Of a stretch of 59,048 nt of DNA, positions 33,987-44,772 are shown piece by piece (within the stretch, counting starts at the first letter, position 1; each line of letters opens with the position of its first letter). The notes under the pieces were generated by a model. That model saw only the letters and a program-made list of their open reading frames with translations. It ran no database searches and was not told the DNA's origin. Origin of the DNA: Thermovenabulum gondwanense (lineage in GTDB: Bacteria > Bacillota > Thermosediminibacteria > Thermosediminibacterales > Thermosediminibacteraceae); contig NZ_LOHZ01000028.1 of NCBI RefSeq assembly GCF_001601575.1, forward strand, positions 1 to 59,048, given 5' to 3'. The position numbers and the translations under genes are program-made.

Positions 33987-34498
33987 AAAAGCCTTTAGTA
34001 GGTATCATAATGGGCAGTGATTCCGATTTGCCTGTAATGAAAGAAGCGGCGGAGGTCCTTGAATACTTCGAAATTGAATACGAAATGACCATTGTATCAG
34101 CTCATAGAACGCCGGAAAGAATGTTTGATTACGCGAGAAGCTGTGCCGATAGGGGATTGGAGGTTATAATAGCTGGAGCCGGTGGAGCGGCTCACCTGCC
34201 GGGTATGGTGGCTTCAATAACATGCCTTCCGGTAATCGGAGTTCCCGTAAAAACTTCTGCATTACAGGGTTTGGATTCCCTTCTTTCGATTGTTCAAATG
34301 CCGGCAGGGGTACCGGTGGCTACCGTTGCCATTAACAATGCAAAAAATGCTGGTTTGCTGGCAGCGGAGATAATAGGAATAAAAATCCCCGAAGTTAGAA
34401 ATAAAATAAAAGAATATAAGGAAAAGATGAGGCGGGAAGTGGAAGAAAAAGCAAGGAATTTGGAAGAAAAAGGGTACAGGGAGTATTTAAATGTGTAA
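33983..34498 (+). CDS. purE: N5-carboxyaminoimidazole ribonucleotide mutase (class I PurE)
   Basis: 171 aa. The class I signature [21 protein letters not shown] with the catalytic His, and [14 protein letters not shown] are present. It moves the carboxylate of N5-CAIR to C4, completing the two-step PurK/PurE route. It is coupled to purK by ATGA overlap. Confidence 0.97.
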   Translation: MKKPLVGIIMGSDSDLPVMKEAAEVLEYFEIEYEMTIVSAHRTPERMFDYARSCADRGLEVIIAGAGGAAHLPGMVASITCLPVIGVPVKTSALQGLDSLLSIVQMPAGVPVATVAINNAKNAGLLAAEIIGIKIPEVRNKIKEYKEKMRREVEEKARNLEEKGYREYLNV

Positions 34499-34531
34499 AT
34501 TGTAAAAAAAATGGGGGAAGGTGAAATAAAA

Positions 34532-35236
34532 ATGGAAAAATTAGAGCTCCTTTACGAAGGTAAAGCCAAAAAGGTTTATAAAACTTCCGATCCATCCTTA
34601 TTGATAATGGAATTTAAAGATGATGCCACAGCTTTTGATGGAAAGAAAAAAGGGGTAATAGAAGACAAAGGAATTTTAAACTGCAGAATTTCTACCATAT
34701 TTTTTGAGCTTCTGGGGGAAAAAGGAATTGATACTCATTTTGTAAAAAGGCTAAATGACAGGGAGATGCTTGTAAAATCAGTTAAAATCCTCCCCATAGA
34801 AGTGATAGTGAGAAACATAGCCGCAGGAAGTATGGCCAAAAGATACGGTATTGAGGAAGGATTTGAATTGAAAAGGCCGGTTCTTGAATTCTGTTTAAAG
34901 GATGACAGATTGGGTGACCCCATGATTAACAATTACCACCTTATAGCCCTGGGGATAGCCAGAGAAGAACAATTAAAAAAGATAGAAGAGATGGCCTTCA
35001 ATGTAAACAATATTTTAAAAGAATATTTAATGGCTAAAGGTATCCTCCTGGTGGACTTTAAACTCGAATTCGGGGAAAAGGACGGGAATATACTTCTGGC
35101 TGACGAAATTTCTCCCGATACCTGCCGTTTCTGGGACATTAATACAAAAGAAAAATTGGATAAAGATAGGTTCAGAAGGGACCTGGGTAATATTATAGAA
35201 GCCTACAGGGAAGTTTACAGCAGGTTAAAAAATTAA
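34532..35236 (+). CDS. purC: Phosphoribosylaminoimidazole-succinocarboxamide synthase (SAICAR synthase)
   Basis: 234 aa from ATG 34532, preceded by GGGGGAAGGTG; the upstream in-frame ATG 34511 would include that site. Motifs: [40 protein letters not shown] and [12 protein letters not shown]. It joins aspartate to CAIR. It is the last purine gene before the IS110 insertion. Confidence 0.96.
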   Translation: MEKLELLYEGKAKKVYKTSDPSLLIMEFKDDATAFDGKKKGVIEDKGILNCRISTIFFELLGEKGIDTHFVKRLNDREMLVKSVKILPIEVIVRNIAAGSMAKRYGIEEGFELKRPVLEFCLKDDRLGDPMINNYHLIALGIAREEQLKKIEEMAFNVNNILKEYLMAKGILLVDFKLEFGEKDGNILLADEISPDTCRFWDINTKEKLDKDRFRRDLGNIIEAYREVYSRLKN

Positions 35237-35371
35237 AGACTCACGGTAATATGTCAATACCCTAAAACTGGAAAATAAAATTATCAGGGCAAAAAAAGAC
35301 AATAATATCCCTAGCCAATTAGTATGGAAAAAATTGGCACAGAAGAGGTCAAATAAGTTTTAAAAACAAAA
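35237..35371. other. Gene-free junction between purC and the IS110 transposase
   Basis: It must contain the transposase-3' end of the IS110 element and any leftover purC-purS spacer. I see no terminator hairpin, no match to the opposite end and no coding potential. The exact boundary needs another copy or an empty site for comparison. Confidence 0.5.
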
Positions 35372-36607
35372 TTAACTCCTCACCGTCCCCTTGTAGATTT
35401 GGCCTTTGCTCAGCAGCGCAAAGACCAGCCTAACCAGTTTGCGGGCAGTCAATACCAGCGCCCTCTTATGCTGGTGCTTTTGCACCTCCTGATACTTGGT
35501 CTTGTAATAAGCCTTGTATTCCTCGTTGTGCACCCGCAACGAGTTTGCGGCCATGACCAAGTAATAGCGGAGGTATTTGTTCCCGCTCTTTGTCAAACGA
35601 CGCTCTTCAGCGTCAAAATCGCCCGACTGATACCGGGTCCAGGTGAGGCCAGCATACTGAGCAAGAGAGGCTTCGTTCTTGAAACGCTTGATATCGCCTA
35701 TTTCAGCGATTATTCCTGCAGCCGACACCTCGCCTAAACCCTTGACCGTAGTGAGAGTTTGAGGAATAGCCTTAAGCTCTCTAGAAATCACCTTATCAAG
35801 GCTTTTAATCTGCCTTTTGAGATGCTCAATGTTTTGAAGAGTTAAAGAAAGAGCTATCTCGCAGGCCTGCTGCATTTTAGAGTTTAGGCGGTAAGCACGC
35901 CTTGCGGCTTGCTTTAAGGCACTGGCGATTTCCTCGGAATTAGCGAACCTATTTTTTCCGTGGGACTGAATAAACTCCGCCAGTTCTTCTACGGATATTT
36001 GAGCTATCTCATCAGGAGTAAATTCTTTTAGGACCTCAACAGAAGCCTTGCCGAAGGCATTGCTGAAAGGGTTGTCCTGTTTGTAATTAGAAAACCTCAA
36101 AAAGAGGAGATTCAAAGCCCGATTTTTCTCCTCCACGAGGAGGTCGACAAGGTGTAATCTGAGCCTTGTAAGCTGGCGCAAAGGTGCTGTAACAGAAGCT
36201 TCATGGCTGTATGGAGTAAGATGTCCAAAGCGCAGCCTTTCAGCGATTATATAAGCGTCAATAGCATCGGTTTTAGGAAGTCTGGAGCCGAAAGCCTTTT
36301 TAAAGCCAGCCACAAGAGAAGGGTTAATTTCATACACCTGGACCGAAAAAGGCTTTAACTGAGGGGCATCCATAAGGAAATCTCGGAGTGGGATACTGAA
36401 GATAGAAGTAGCTTCTAATCCAAGGTTAAGCCGGGAGACATTGGACTTAGCTGCTAATGAAACTAAAGCATTTATCAACTCATTTGCGCCCTCGGCGTTA
36501 TTAGGGAAAGACCTAGCGGGAGAAAGCTGGTTGCCATTTTCATCGATGCAAACGATATCCAGCTTAGAGGCGCTGACATCGATGCCTGCAAAGATGACCT
36601 GAGCCAA
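35372..36607 (-). CDS. IS110-family DEDD transposase (recombinase)
   Basis: 411 aa, full length. The N-terminal RuvC-like domain has the DEDD acidic residues Asp10 (GIDVSASK), Glu65 (GLEATS), Asp114 and Asp117 (KTDAIDAY). A helical linker (about 150-280) leads to the C-terminal Transposase_20 domain with GLGEVSAAGIIAEIGDI, SLAQYAGLT and the candidate catalytic serine Ser328 in RYQSGDF, then TKSGNKYLRYYLVMAA. No frameshift or stop, so the enzyme looks intact. IS110 recombinases use a bridge RNA from the element's own non-coding end to choose target and donor. Confidence 0.96.
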   Translation of the reverse strand: MAQVIFAGIDVSASKLDIVCIDENGNQLSPARSFPNNAEGANELINALVSLAAKSNVSRLNLGLEATSIFSIPLRDFLMDAPQLKPFSVQVYEINPSLVAGFKKAFGSRLPKTDAIDAYIIAERLRFGHLTPYSHEASVTAPLRQLTRLRLHLVDLLVEEKNRALNLLFLRFSNYKQDNPFSNAFGKASVEVLKEFTPDEIAQISVEELAEFIQSHGKNRFANSEEIASALKQAARRAYRLNSKMQQACEIALSLTLQNIEHLKRQIKSLDKVISRELKAIPQTLTTVKGLGEVSAAGIIAEIGDIKRFKNEASLAQYAGLTWTRYQSGDFDAEERRLTKSGNKYLRYYLVMAANSLRVHNEEYKAYYKTKYQEVQKHQHKRALVLTARKLVRLVFALLSKGQIYKGTVRS

Positions 36608-36650
36608 CGGATATCCCTCCTTGAGTTGGCCAGGAGTAGGGGCGTGCCCT

Positions 36651-36787
36651 GCGGGTGCAGTACCTGACAGCCTCGCGGGCGATAAGAGCTTGACAGGACA
36701 ACCGGGGGTGCACCCCTGGCCTGCTGTCCCCAGGGGCCGGAAGGCCTGCTGGCTCGGCTCACGAGTAAGAAACTAGTACTGCACCGC
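36651..36787 (-). ncRNA. Candidate IS110 bridge RNA core
   Basis: This gene-free stretch 5' of the transposase is visibly more GC-rich than its surroundings and folds well. A long closing stem joins GCGGGTGCAGTAC (36651-36663) with GTACTGCACCGC (36776-36787), one bulge. Inside are GGACA/TGTCC around a GGGGTGCACCCC palindrome, a GGCC-GGAA-GGCC hairpin (about 36735-36746), and CTCG/CGAG complementarity. Position and branched form fit the bridge RNA that IS110 elements express from this end. Exact ends and guide loops cannot be set by eye. Confidence 0.55.
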
Positions 36788-36821
36788 AGAGGTCTCACTC
36801 TTTACTGAGTAGTCCAGGTTT

Positions 36822-36948
36822 ACCGGGCTACAGGGGGGATTAAGAGTGACCCCAGACCAACCCAAATTAATTTTCGCAAAGGCACACCTTATTATCAAGA
36901 AGCTATAAAAACTTCTTGATAATTTCTAAGACATATTATACGAGGGGG
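36822..36948 (+). repeat. Outer end of IS110 element (copy B of the 127-bp repeat)
   Basis: Matches 1-127. Contains a perfect 11-bp hairpin (36892-36902 with 36912-36922) whose arm sequence differs from copy A at bases that stay paired. It ends with CGAGGGGG, which serves as ribosome-binding site for purS 7 bases downstream. Whether the last bases are element or target sequence is unknown. Confidence 0.65.
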
Positions 36949-36955
36949 AAATATT

Positions 36956-37210
36956 ATGTACTATGCGGAAATAAGGGTCATGTACAAAAAGGGCGTTTTA
37001 GACCCTCAGGGACAAGCCGTTAAGGGAGCCTTGCATCACTTAGGATTTTCTAAGGTTAATGATGTGAGCATAGGGAGGGTAATTTTTCTGAAATTGGAAG
37101 CCCAATCCAAGGAAGAAGCCCAAAAGACTGTAAGGGAAATGTGCGAAAGCCTTCTTGCAAATCCCGTAATTGAAGATTTTACCTATACAATTATGGAGGA
37201 AGAAAAATGA
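36956..37210 (+). CDS. purS: FGAM synthase subunit PurS
   Basis: 84 aa, normal length. [20 protein letters not shown] and the ADxxL-type C-terminal half identify PurS, the small subunit that bridges PurQ and PurL. Its ribosome-binding site, GAGGGGG, lies in the repeat shared with the IS110 end. It overlaps purQ by 4 bases. Confidence 0.95.
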   Translation: MYYAEIRVMYKKGVLDPQGQAVKGALHHLGFSKVNDVSIGRVIFLKLEAQSKEEAQKTVREMCESLLANPVIEDFTYTIMEEEK

Positions 37211-37911
37211 GGTGTGCGGTTATTGTTTTTCCCGGTTCCAATTGCGATCTTGATTGTTATCATGTTTTAAAAGATGTTATGGGGCAAAATACGGAATATG
37301 TTTTTCACAAGGAGAAATTTTCTCCCGGGGATTTTGATTTAATAGTTCTCCCGGGGGGATTTTCCTACGGCGATTACTTAAGGGCGGGAGCTATTGCCCG
37401 TTTTTCAAAGGCTATGGAAAGTGTTGTCAAGGCTTCTGAAAAAGGAAAGCTAATTCTTGGGATTTGTAATGGGTTTCAGATTTTACTTGAAGCAGGCCTT
37501 TTAGAAGGAGCAATGATGAAAAACAGGGATCTGAAGTTTCACTGCCATGAGGTCTATTTAAGGGTGGAAAACAACGAAACGCCTTTTACTCATCTTTATA
37601 AAAAGGGTGAAATTATAAAAATGCCGGTAGCACACGGATTCGGTAATTTTTATGCCCCTGAAAATACCTTAGAAAAATTAAAAAATAACGGGCAAATAAT
37701 TTTTACCTATTGTGATAAGAATGGAAATGTTACGGAGGAATCCAACCCAAACGGTTCCATCATGAATATTGCCGGCATTTGCAATGAGAATAAAAACGTT
37801 CTCGGGCTAATGCCCCATCCGGAAAGGTGTGCGGAGGAAATTCTAAAAAATACCGATGGGAAAAGGCTCTTTGAATCTGTACTGGAATTTATAAAAGGGA
37901 GGGCTCTATGA
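37207..37911 (+). CDS. purQ: FGAM synthase glutaminase subunit PurQ
   Basis: 234 aa class I glutamine amidotransferase. The nucleophile cysteine is in [13 protein letters not shown]; the catalytic His and Glu are in [21 protein letters not shown] opens the protein. It feeds ammonia to PurL. ATGA overlaps link it to purS and purL. Confidence 0.97.
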   Translation: MRCAVIVFPGSNCDLDCYHVLKDVMGQNTEYVFHKEKFSPGDFDLIVLPGGFSYGDYLRAGAIARFSKAMESVVKASEKGKLILGICNGFQILLEAGLLEGAMMKNRDLKFHCHEVYLRVENNETPFTHLYKKGEIIKMPVAHGFGNFYAPENTLEKLKNNGQIIFTYCDKNGNVTEESNPNGSIMNIAGICNENKNVLGLMPHPERCAEEILKNTDGKRLFESVLEFIKGRAL

Positions 37912-40109
37912 CCATGCTGAAAGAAGCACTAAAATTAGGTTTAAATGAAAACGAATACAGCGAAATTGTAAATACCCTGAAAAGAGAGCCCAATCATGTG
38001 GAACTTGGAATGTATTCGGTAATGTGGTCGGAACACTGCAGCTATAAAAATTCAAAAAAATACCTGAAAAGATTTCCTACGAAGGGAGAAAGGGTTCTGG
38101 TAGGCCCTGGTGAAAATGCCGGAATAGTGGATATCGGGGATGGCTTAGCGGTAGTTTTGAAAATCGAAAGTCATAATCACCCTTCTGCGGTTGAGCCTTA
38201 CCAAGGAGCAGCAACGGGAGTGGGTGGCATAATTCGCGATATTGTGGCAATGGGAGCAAGACCAATTGCTTTGCTCGATTCTCTGAGATTTGGAAATCTG
38301 AAAAACCCCAGGGTCAAATATCTTTTCAGCAATGTTGTAGCGGGCATAGGTGATTACGGTAATTCGGTAGGCATCCCTACTGTGGGTGGTGAAACTTATT
38401 TCAGCGATGAATATGATGAAAATCCCCTGGTTAATGCTATGTGCGTTGGAATTATTAAAAAGGACGAAATAAAAAGGGGAACCGCAAGGGGTGTGGGCAA
38501 CTCCGTAATGCTGGTTGGGGCTTTGACGGGAAGGGATGGCATACATGGTGCCAGTTTTGCTTCGGAAGAACTTTCGGAAGATTCCAAGGAAAAAAGGCCT
38601 TCCGTTCAGGTGGGAGACCCCTTTATGGAAAAACTTTTGATTGAGGCATGCCTGGAAGTGCTGAAATTCGATTTTGTGGTGGGAATACAGGATTTAGGTG
38701 CTGCCGGTTTAACTTCAGCCTGTTCGGAAACTGCCGCAAGAGCGGGAACGGGAATAGAAATAGATGTGGATCTGGTGCCCAAAAGGGAAGAGGGGATGAC
38801 CCCCTATGAAGTGATGCTATCGGAATCCCAGGAAAGAATGCTATTGATAGTAAAAGAAGGGTACGAAGAGGAAGTCATCAAGGCTTTTAAAAAATGGGAT
38901 CTGAATGCCGTCAAGATCGGAAAAGTTACCGATGACGGGATGCTAAGGGTCCTGGAAAAAGGTCAAAAAATTGCTGAAGTACCGGCAAAATCCCTGGCAG
39001 AAGGGGCGCCTCAAGTAATTCACGAGATAAGGGAACCTATAGTGCAGGAAGAAAAGGATATTGTAAATGTAAAAGTCCCTGAAGAATTAAATGAGGTTTT
39101 TAAAATTCTTTTATCTTTGCCGAATATTGCCGATAAATCTCTCGTTTATCATCAGTATGACTACATGGTAAGGACGGATACGGTGGTAGCTCCGGGTTCG
39201 GATGCGGCAGTTTTGAGGGTAAAAGGCACCAAAAAAGGGCTTGCTTTGACCTGTGACTGCAATGCTTTTTATTGTTATTTGGACCCCTATGAAGGCGGGA
39301 AACAGGCGGTTGCTGAAGCAGCAAGAAACATAGTTGTGAGCGGAGCAGCTCCTTTAGCCATAACCGATTGCCTTAATTTTGGGAATCCCGAAAAAAATGA
39401 GGTTATTTACCAGTTTGCAAAGTGCATCGAGGGCATGGCCGAAGCTGCAGAATATTTTAAAATACCGGTGGTAAGCGGAAATGTAAGCTTCTACAATGAA
39501 TCGAAGAATAAGGCGGTTCTTCCAACCCCGGTGGTAGGAATGGTAGGGTTGATGGAGGATATATTAAAACATACCACTCAATCTTTCAAAAAACAGGGAG
39601 ACCTGGTTATTTTAATTGGCGAAAATACCGAAGAACTGGGCGGTAGTGAGTATTTAAAGAATGTTCATAAAATCAGATATGGAAAGCCTCCAAAGGTAGA
39701 CCTAAAAAAAGAAAAATTGGTACAGGATTTTTGCTTGAAAGCAATAGAGCTTGGGCTACTACGGTCAGCTCATGATGTATCCGAAGGAGGGCTCGCTGTA
39801 GCTCTGGCTGAATGTGCCATAACCGGAGGTTTTGGATTTAAAGGAGATATTTATACCTCCCTGCGCGAGGATGCCGTGCTTTTCGGTGAAGCTCAGTCAA
39901 GGATAATAGTAAGCATAGATGAAAAAGAGTTTTCTACATTTAAAAGACTGGCCGAAGAAGAAGGGATTATTTATCAGGTCCTTGGCTTCGTAGATAAGGA
40001 TAGCTTTGAGATTACGGTAAAAAATAACAGGATGAGGAAAATTTCACTGGGATTAGATGAAATTTCATATATTTGGAGGAATTCCTTAAAATGGGCTTTG
40101 GAGAAATAA
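37908..40109 (+). CDS. purL: FGAM synthase subunit PurL (Gram-positive small type)
   Basis: 733 aa, the short form that needs separate PurS and PurQ. It converts FGAR to FGAM with ATP and glutamine-derived ammonia. Motifs: [51 protein letters not shown], and the second-half [20 protein letters not shown] overlap with purF. Confidence 0.97.
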   Translation: MTMLKEALKLGLNENEYSEIVNTLKREPNHVELGMYSVMWSEHCSYKNSKKYLKRFPTKGERVLVGPGENAGIVDIGDGLAVVLKIESHNHPSAVEPYQGAATGVGGIIRDIVAMGARPIALLDSLRFGNLKNPRVKYLFSNVVAGIGDYGNSVGIPTVGGETYFSDEYDENPLVNAMCVGIIKKDEIKRGTARGVGNSVMLVGALTGRDGIHGASFASEELSEDSKEKRPSVQVGDPFMEKLLIEACLEVLKFDFVVGIQDLGAAGLTSACSETAARAGTGIEIDVDLVPKREEGMTPYEVMLSESQERMLLIVKEGYEEEVIKAFKKWDLNAVKIGKVTDDGMLRVLEKGQKIAEVPAKSLAEGAPQVIHEIREPIVQEEKDIVNVKVPEELNEVFKILLSLPNIADKSLVYHQYDYMVRTDTVVAPGSDAAVLRVKGTKKGLALTCDCNAFYCYLDPYEGGKQAVAEAARNIVVSGAAPLAITDCLNFGNPEKNEVIYQFAKCIEGMAEAAEYFKIPVVSGNVSFYNESKNKAVLPTPVVGMVGLMEDILKHTTQSFKKQGDLVILIGENTEELGGSEYLKNVHKIRYGKPPKVDLKKEKLVQDFCLKAIELGLLRSAHDVSEGGLAVALAECAITGGFGFKGDIYTSLREDAVLFGEAQSRIIVSIDEKEFSTFKRLAEEEGIIYQVLGFVDKDSFEITVKNNRMRKISLGLDEISYIWRNSLKWALEK

Positions 40110-41509
40110 TGGGAAATGACAAATTAAAAGAAGAATGCGGGGTTTTCGGAGTTTATTTGAAGGAAACCGATCCCACCATAGCGAGAACGGTGTTTTATGC
40201 TCTAATTGCCCTGCAGCACCGGGGTCAGGAAAGTGCGGGAATTGCTGTAAGCAATGGAGAGGAGATTCTATACCATAAAAACCTTGGGCTTGTTAACGAG
40301 GTTTTTGATGAAAAAGTTTTGGATTCCCTTCAGGGTAAAATTTCCATTGGGCATGTCAGGTATTCTACTACGGGATCTAATACTGCAGTGAATGCTCAGC
40401 CCTTCGTAGTAAAATATAAAAATGGCTTTTTAGCGGTAGCACACAATGGAAATCTGGTAAATGCAGATATTTTAAGAAGGGACCTGGAGGAGAAGGGAGC
40501 CTTTTTTCAGACAACCGTTGACAGCGAGGTAATTGCCCATCTTATTGCAAGAGAAACTAAAAGCGACCTTATCGATGCAATTATAAAAACAATGGAATAC
40601 ATTAAAGGTTCTTATGCCCTTGCGCTGATGACACTGGATTCTTTAATAGCCATAAGGGACCCCTATGGCTTGAGGCCTCTTTGCCTCGGAAAATTAAATG
40701 GAGGCTATTTAATTTCTTCCGAAAGCTGTGCTTTTAATACTCTTGGAGCGGAATTTATAAGAGACGTGGAACCCGGTGAGATATTAGTAATTAATGAAAA
40801 GGGAGTAAACAGCATTAAGCCTTTTAATGCAAAAAAATCCCTGTGCATATTTGAATTTGTTTACTTTGCCCGCCCCGACAGCACGATAGACGGTATAAAT
40901 GTACACCGGGCCAGGTTCAATGCGGGAAGGATACTCGCCAGTGAATGCCCGTGCGATGCAGATCTGGTTATAGGTGTTCCCGATTCGGGGACGGCTGCCG
41001 CAATGGGTTTTGCTTACGAATCGGGAATTCCCTATGGGGTTGGCCTTATTAAAAACAGGTATATAGGCAGGACCTTTATCCAACCGGGGCAGAAGTTGAG
41101 AAGCCTCGGAGTTAGGTTAAAACTGAATCCTTTAAAAGAAGAAATAAAGGGGAAGAGGCTTGTCATGATAGACGATTCCATAGTTCGCGGCACAACCAGC
41201 GGGCAGATAGTAAAAATGCTGAAAGAAGCGGGAGCCAAAGAGGTACACGTTAGAATTACCTCCCCACCCGTCAAATATTCCTGCTATTTTGGCATAGATA
41301 CACCTACAAAGAAAGAATTAATTGCCTCAAGTTTAAGCATAGAGGAAATTATGAAAAGCATAGGGGCGGATAGCTTAGGATATTTAAGCACCGAAGGGCT
41401 AATAAAATCTACGGGAAAGGAAAAGGGATTTTGCCTTGGGTGTTTTACAGGAGAATACCCCGTGGAAGTACCGAGAGAGGGAAGAAAGTACCTTTTTGAA
41501 AAATGCTGA
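40109..41509 (+). CDS. purF: Amidophosphoribosyltransferase
   Basis: 466 aa from ATG 40109, which overlaps the purL stop and is preceded by GGAG; the frame is open further upstream into purL. Cys10 (EECGVFGVY) is the expected N-terminal nucleophile after removal of a short propeptide, as in the Bacillus enzyme. ALQHRGQESAGIA, the PRPP-binding VMIDDSIVRGTTS and four late cysteine positions typical of the Fe-S-containing type (for example GFCLGCFTGEYP) are seen. It catalyses the first committed step of purine synthesis. Confidence 0.96.
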   Translation: MGNDKLKEECGVFGVYLKETDPTIARTVFYALIALQHRGQESAGIAVSNGEEILYHKNLGLVNEVFDEKVLDSLQGKISIGHVRYSTTGSNTAVNAQPFVVKYKNGFLAVAHNGNLVNADILRRDLEEKGAFFQTTVDSEVIAHLIARETKSDLIDAIIKTMEYIKGSYALALMTLDSLIAIRDPYGLRPLCLGKLNGGYLISSESCAFNTLGAEFIRDVEPGEILVINEKGVNSIKPFNAKKSLCIFEFVYFARPDSTIDGINVHRARFNAGRILASECPCDADLVIGVPDSGTAAAMGFAYESGIPYGVGLIKNRYIGRTFIQPGQKLRSLGVRLKLNPLKEEIKGKRLVMIDDSIVRGTTSGQIVKMLKEAGAKEVHVRITSPPVKYSCYFGIDTPTKKELIASSLSIEEIMKSIGADSLGYLSTEGLIKSTGKEKGFCLGCFTGEYPVEVPREGRKYLFEKC

Positions 41510-41524
41510 ACGGGAGAGAAGGCT

Positions 41525-42559
41525 ATGGAAAAAATGACCTATAAATCTTCGGGTGTGGATATAGATGCGGGCAATAAGGCAGTAGAGTTAATAAAAAAAC
41601 ATGTGCGTTCTACTTACAGGAACGAGGTTATTGGCGATCTGGGAGGATTTGCAGGATTTTTTAAACTGGACCTTAAAAAATATAAAAATCCGGTTCTCGT
41701 TTCCGGCACCGATGGGGTAGGAACAAAAATAAAGATTGCACAGGAAATTGACGTACACGATACTATTGGGATTGACCTGGTGGCCATGTGCGTAAATGAT
41801 ATTCTGGTAACGGGTGCTGAGCCTCTTTTTTTCCTGGATTACATTGCCTGCGGAAAACTCATTCCCGAGAAGATAGAAAAAATTGTCAAAGGGATTTCTG
41901 AAGGATGCAAAAAAGCTGGTTGTTCTCTCATAGGTGGAGAGACGGCGGAAATGCCGGGCTTTTATGCGGAAGAAGAGTACGACCTGGCAGGATTTGCGGT
42001 GGGAGCGGTGGATGAAGATGGAATAATTGATGGATCGGGTATTTCCGAGAAGGATATGGTAATCGGCATTTCATCTTCCGGACTTCACAGCAACGGATTT
42101 TCCTTAGTAAGAAAAGTGCTTTTTGAAAAAGCAAAGCTTTCCTACAATACTTATATGGACGAACTGGGTAAAACCCTTGGAGAAGAACTTTTAACTCCCA
42201 CAAAGATTTATAAAGAGGATTTAGAAGTTTTAAAGGATTTCAGAATAAAGGGGATTGCTCATATTACAGGGGGTGGCCTGGTCGAAAACCCGCCCAGGGT
42301 TTTAAAAGAGGATTTCGGTTTTCGGATTTTTACCAATAGCTGGGAAGTTCCTCCTATATTTAACATTATTAAAAACTCAGGGGAAATCGAAGAAGCCGAG
42401 ATGTTCAGAGTATTTAATATGGGTATAGGACTAATCCTGGTGGTTTCTGAAGAAGAAGTGGATAAAATTTTAAGTGTACTAAAAGAAAAAGGAGAAAAAG
42501 CTTTTGTCATAGGAGATGTAGTAAGGGGAGAAAGGGGCGTCACATTTTGCAAAAAGTAA
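41525..42559 (+). CDS. purM: Phosphoribosylformylglycinamidine cyclo-ligase (AIR synthetase)
   Basis: 344 aa. YKSSGVDIDAGNKAVELIK, SGTDGVGTKIKIA, CVNDILVTGAEPLFFLDY, GGETAEMPGFY and ITGGGLVENPPRVL are signature segments. It closes the imidazole ring to give AIR. It overlaps purN by 13 bases. Confidence 0.97.
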   Translation: MEKMTYKSSGVDIDAGNKAVELIKKHVRSTYRNEVIGDLGGFAGFFKLDLKKYKNPVLVSGTDGVGTKIKIAQEIDVHDTIGIDLVAMCVNDILVTGAEPLFFLDYIACGKLIPEKIEKIVKGISEGCKKAGCSLIGGETAEMPGFYAEEEYDLAGFAVGAVDEDGIIDGSGISEKDMVIGISSSGLHSNGFSLVRKVLFEKAKLSYNTYMDELGKTLGEELLTPTKIYKEDLEVLKDFRIKGIAHITGGGLVENPPRVLKEDFGFRIFTNSWEVPPIFNIIKNSGEIEEAEMFRVFNMGIGLILVVSEEEVDKILSVLKEKGEKAFVIGDVVRGERGVTFCKK

Positions 42560-43218
42560 AGGTGGGAGTTCTCGTTTCGGGCACAGGGACAAACCTGCAG
42601 GCTTTAATCGATGGAGTGAAGCGGGGGTTTTTACCCTGTGAGATCTCGGTAGTAATATCCAATAAAAAAGAAGCCTTTGCCCTAAAAAGAGCTGAGAAAG
42701 AAGGAATTCCGGGTTATTTCATAGATGAAAAGGATTTTAGGGAAAAAACGGATTACGAAAAAAAGATAGTAGAAATTTTAAAGGAATATAGAGTTAAGCT
42801 GGTGGTGCTTGCAGGTTATTTAAAGGTATTATCCCCGTATTTTGTAAGAGAATTTCATAATAAAATTATAAATGTTCATCCATCTTTGATACCTTCCTTT
42901 TGCGGTAAGGGTTTTTACGGCAGGAGAGTGCATGAAGAGGTAATAAAATACGGAGTAAAGGTGACGGGTGCTACGGTGCATTTTGTTGATGAAGGTACCG
43001 ATACGGGACCTATTATTTTGCAAAAGGCGGTACCGGTACTGGACGAAGATACACCCGAATCCCTTGCGGAAAGGGTAAAAAAGGTGGAACATGAAATACT
43101 TCCCCTTGCAGTTAAGCTTTTTGCGGAGAAAAGGCTCGTAATAGAAAATAGAAGGGTGAAAATTATGGGAGGGCTTGGCGGTGATGGAGAAAAAGAGAGC
43201 AATAATATCGGTATATGA
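42547..43218 (+). CDS. purN: Phosphoribosylglycinamide formyltransferase
   Basis: 223 aa. [31 protein letters not shown], and [17 protein letters not shown] with HxD-like [19 protein letters not shown] are typical of 10-formyltetrahydrofolate-dependent GAR transformylases. TTG 42547 start lies inside the end of purM. Its C-terminal tail overlaps the beginning of purH by about 35 bases. Confidence 0.94.
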   Translation: MQKVKVGVLVSGTGTNLQALIDGVKRGFLPCEISVVISNKKEAFALKRAEKEGIPGYFIDEKDFREKTDYEKKIVEILKEYRVKLVVLAGYLKVLSPYFVREFHNKIINVHPSLIPSFCGKGFYGRRVHEEVIKYGVKVTGATVHFVDEGTDTGPIILQKAVPVLDEDTPESLAERVKKVEHEILPLAVKLFAEKRLVIENRRVKIMGGLGGDGEKESNNIGI

Positions 43219-44749
43219 CAAGAAAAATGTGGTGGAATTTGCAAAAAGACTTGTGGAGATGGGATATGAAATAATTTCCACGGGTAAAACTGCGGATATA
43301 CTGAGCAAGGAAGGTATTATCACGATTAACATTTCCGATTATACCGGGTTTCCGGAAATGCTCGAAGGCAGGGTTAAAACCCTGCACCCAAAGGTGCACG
43401 GAGGGATTCTTGCCAGGAGAAAAAATGAAGAACATATGTGGGAGTTAAAACAACAGGGTATTTCTACCATAGATATGGTAGTAGTCAATTTATACCCTTT
43501 TAAAAACACCGTTTTAAAAGAAAAGGTGGATTTTGAGGAAGTAATAGAAAATATAGACATAGGTGGGCCTACCCTTCTCAGAGCAGCAGCAAAAAATTTT
43601 GAAGATGTAATTGTTATTTGCGATCCGGAAGATTATTTTGACATTATTGATGAATTAAGGGTAAAGGGAGACTTAAGTTTTGATAAAAGGTTTGAACTCG
43701 CTTTAAAAGTTTTTGAACATACCTCCCATTACGATGCGGTTATTGCGGATTATTTCAGAAAAACCTTGAAGAAAAAGGGAGTACAAATTGAAAAATTCCC
43801 CGAAACCCTTACCTTGACCTTTGAAAAGGTAGAGAAGCTTCGCTATGGAGAAAATCCTCATCAAGAGGCGGCTCTTTATAAAGAAGTAAAAACAAAAAAA
43901 GGGACCCTTTTTTCAGCCGAAATTTTAAACGGTAAAGAGCTTTCATTTAATAATATTAACGATATAGAAGCAGCCGTTACCATTGCTGCGGAGTTTAAAG
44001 AACCCTGTGCTGTTGCTATTAAACACACTAACCCCTGCGGGGTTGCTCTGGGAGAAAGTATTTACGATGCGTTCACCCGGGCCTACAATGCCGATCCTGT
44101 GTCTATTTTCGGTGGTATAGTTGCACTAAACCGCAAAGTAGATATTGAAACGGCAAAAGCCTTGAATAGCATATTTTTAGAAATAGTAATTGCTCCCGAT
44201 TATGACGAAGAAGCTTTAAATTTGCTTAAGCAAAAAAAGAATTTAAGAATATTAAAAATGGAAATAAGCGAATATAAAAACATACATGAGGATGGTTTTG
44301 ATATTAAAAAAATTGGCGGGGGAATTCTTGTCCAGGATTTTGATTCAATGGATTTTGATTTAAATGAACTAAAATACGTCACAAAGTTAAAACCTGCTGA
44401 AAGAGAATTAAAGGATTTGATCTTTGCCTGGAAGGTAGTAAAACATGTTAAATCCAACGCCATAGTTATTGCAAAGGATCTATGTACGGTGGGTATAGGC
44501 ATGGGTCAGGTAAACAGGCTCTGGCCTACCCAGCAGGCAATTTCCTGGGCAAAGGAAAAGGCTCAAAATGCCGTTCTTGCTTCGGATGCATTTTTCCCTT
44601 TCCCGGATGTGGTAGAAGAGGCGGCTAAGGCTGGAATTAAAGCCATCATCCAGCCGGGAGGATCAATAAGGGATGAGGAATCAATAAAAGCATGTGATGA
44701 AAAAGGCATTGCGATGGTTTTTACCGGGATAAGGCATTTTAAGCATTAA
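43184..44749 (+). CDS. purH: Bifunctional AICAR transformylase/IMP cyclohydrolase
   Basis: 521 aa from ATG 43184 (GGGAGGG 10 bases upstream). It has an N-terminal methylglyoxal-synthase-like cyclohydrolase domain (1-130: [29 protein letters not shown]) and a C-terminal transformylase (about 200-521: [45 protein letters not shown]). Last two steps to IMP. Confidence 0.97.
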   Translation: MEKKRAIISVYDKKNVVEFAKRLVEMGYEIISTGKTADILSKEGIITINISDYTGFPEMLEGRVKTLHPKVHGGILARRKNEEHMWELKQQGISTIDMVVVNLYPFKNTVLKEKVDFEEVIENIDIGGPTLLRAAAKNFEDVIVICDPEDYFDIIDELRVKGDLSFDKRFELALKVFEHTSHYDAVIADYFRKTLKKKGVQIEKFPETLTLTFEKVEKLRYGENPHQEAALYKEVKTKKGTLFSAEILNGKELSFNNINDIEAAVTIAAEFKEPCAVAIKHTNPCGVALGESIYDAFTRAYNADPVSIFGGIVALNRKVDIETAKALNSIFLEIVIAPDYDEEALNLLKQKKNLRILKMEISEYKNIHEDGFDIKKIGGGILVQDFDSMDFDLNELKYVTKLKPAERELKDLIFAWKVVKHVKSNAIVIAKDLCTVGIGMGQVNRLWPTQQAISWAKEKAQNAVLASDAFFPFPDVVEEAAKAGIKAIIQPGGSIRDEESIKACDEKGIAMVFTGIRHFKH

Positions 44750-44772
44750 ATTAAAACCTTGGAGGGGAAATA

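Larger units (their letters stand above)
35237..36948 (-). mobile_element. IS110-family insertion element splitting the purine operon
   Basis: The element lies between purC and purS, with its transposase opposite to the operon. The right boundary is set at the end of the 127-bp repeat shared with positions 1-127. The left boundary is somewhere in 35237-35371, which holds no gene and no sequence I can match to another copy; the coordinate given is the purC stop and so a lower limit. As usual for IS110, there are no terminal inverted repeats to define ends. The long non-coding end is on the transposase's 5' side, as in the IS110 (not IS1111) subgroup. Confidence 0.75.

Noticed and set aside
36475-36798. 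Open frame of about 107 codons on the minus strand in the IS110 non-coding end.
   Set aside because: It overlaps the transposase start and the structured region; the frame comes from the GC-rich RNA-like sequence and resembles no protein.
38145-38546. Minus-strand frame of 133 codons inside purL.
   Set aside because: Antisense shadow of a strongly conserved enzyme gene.
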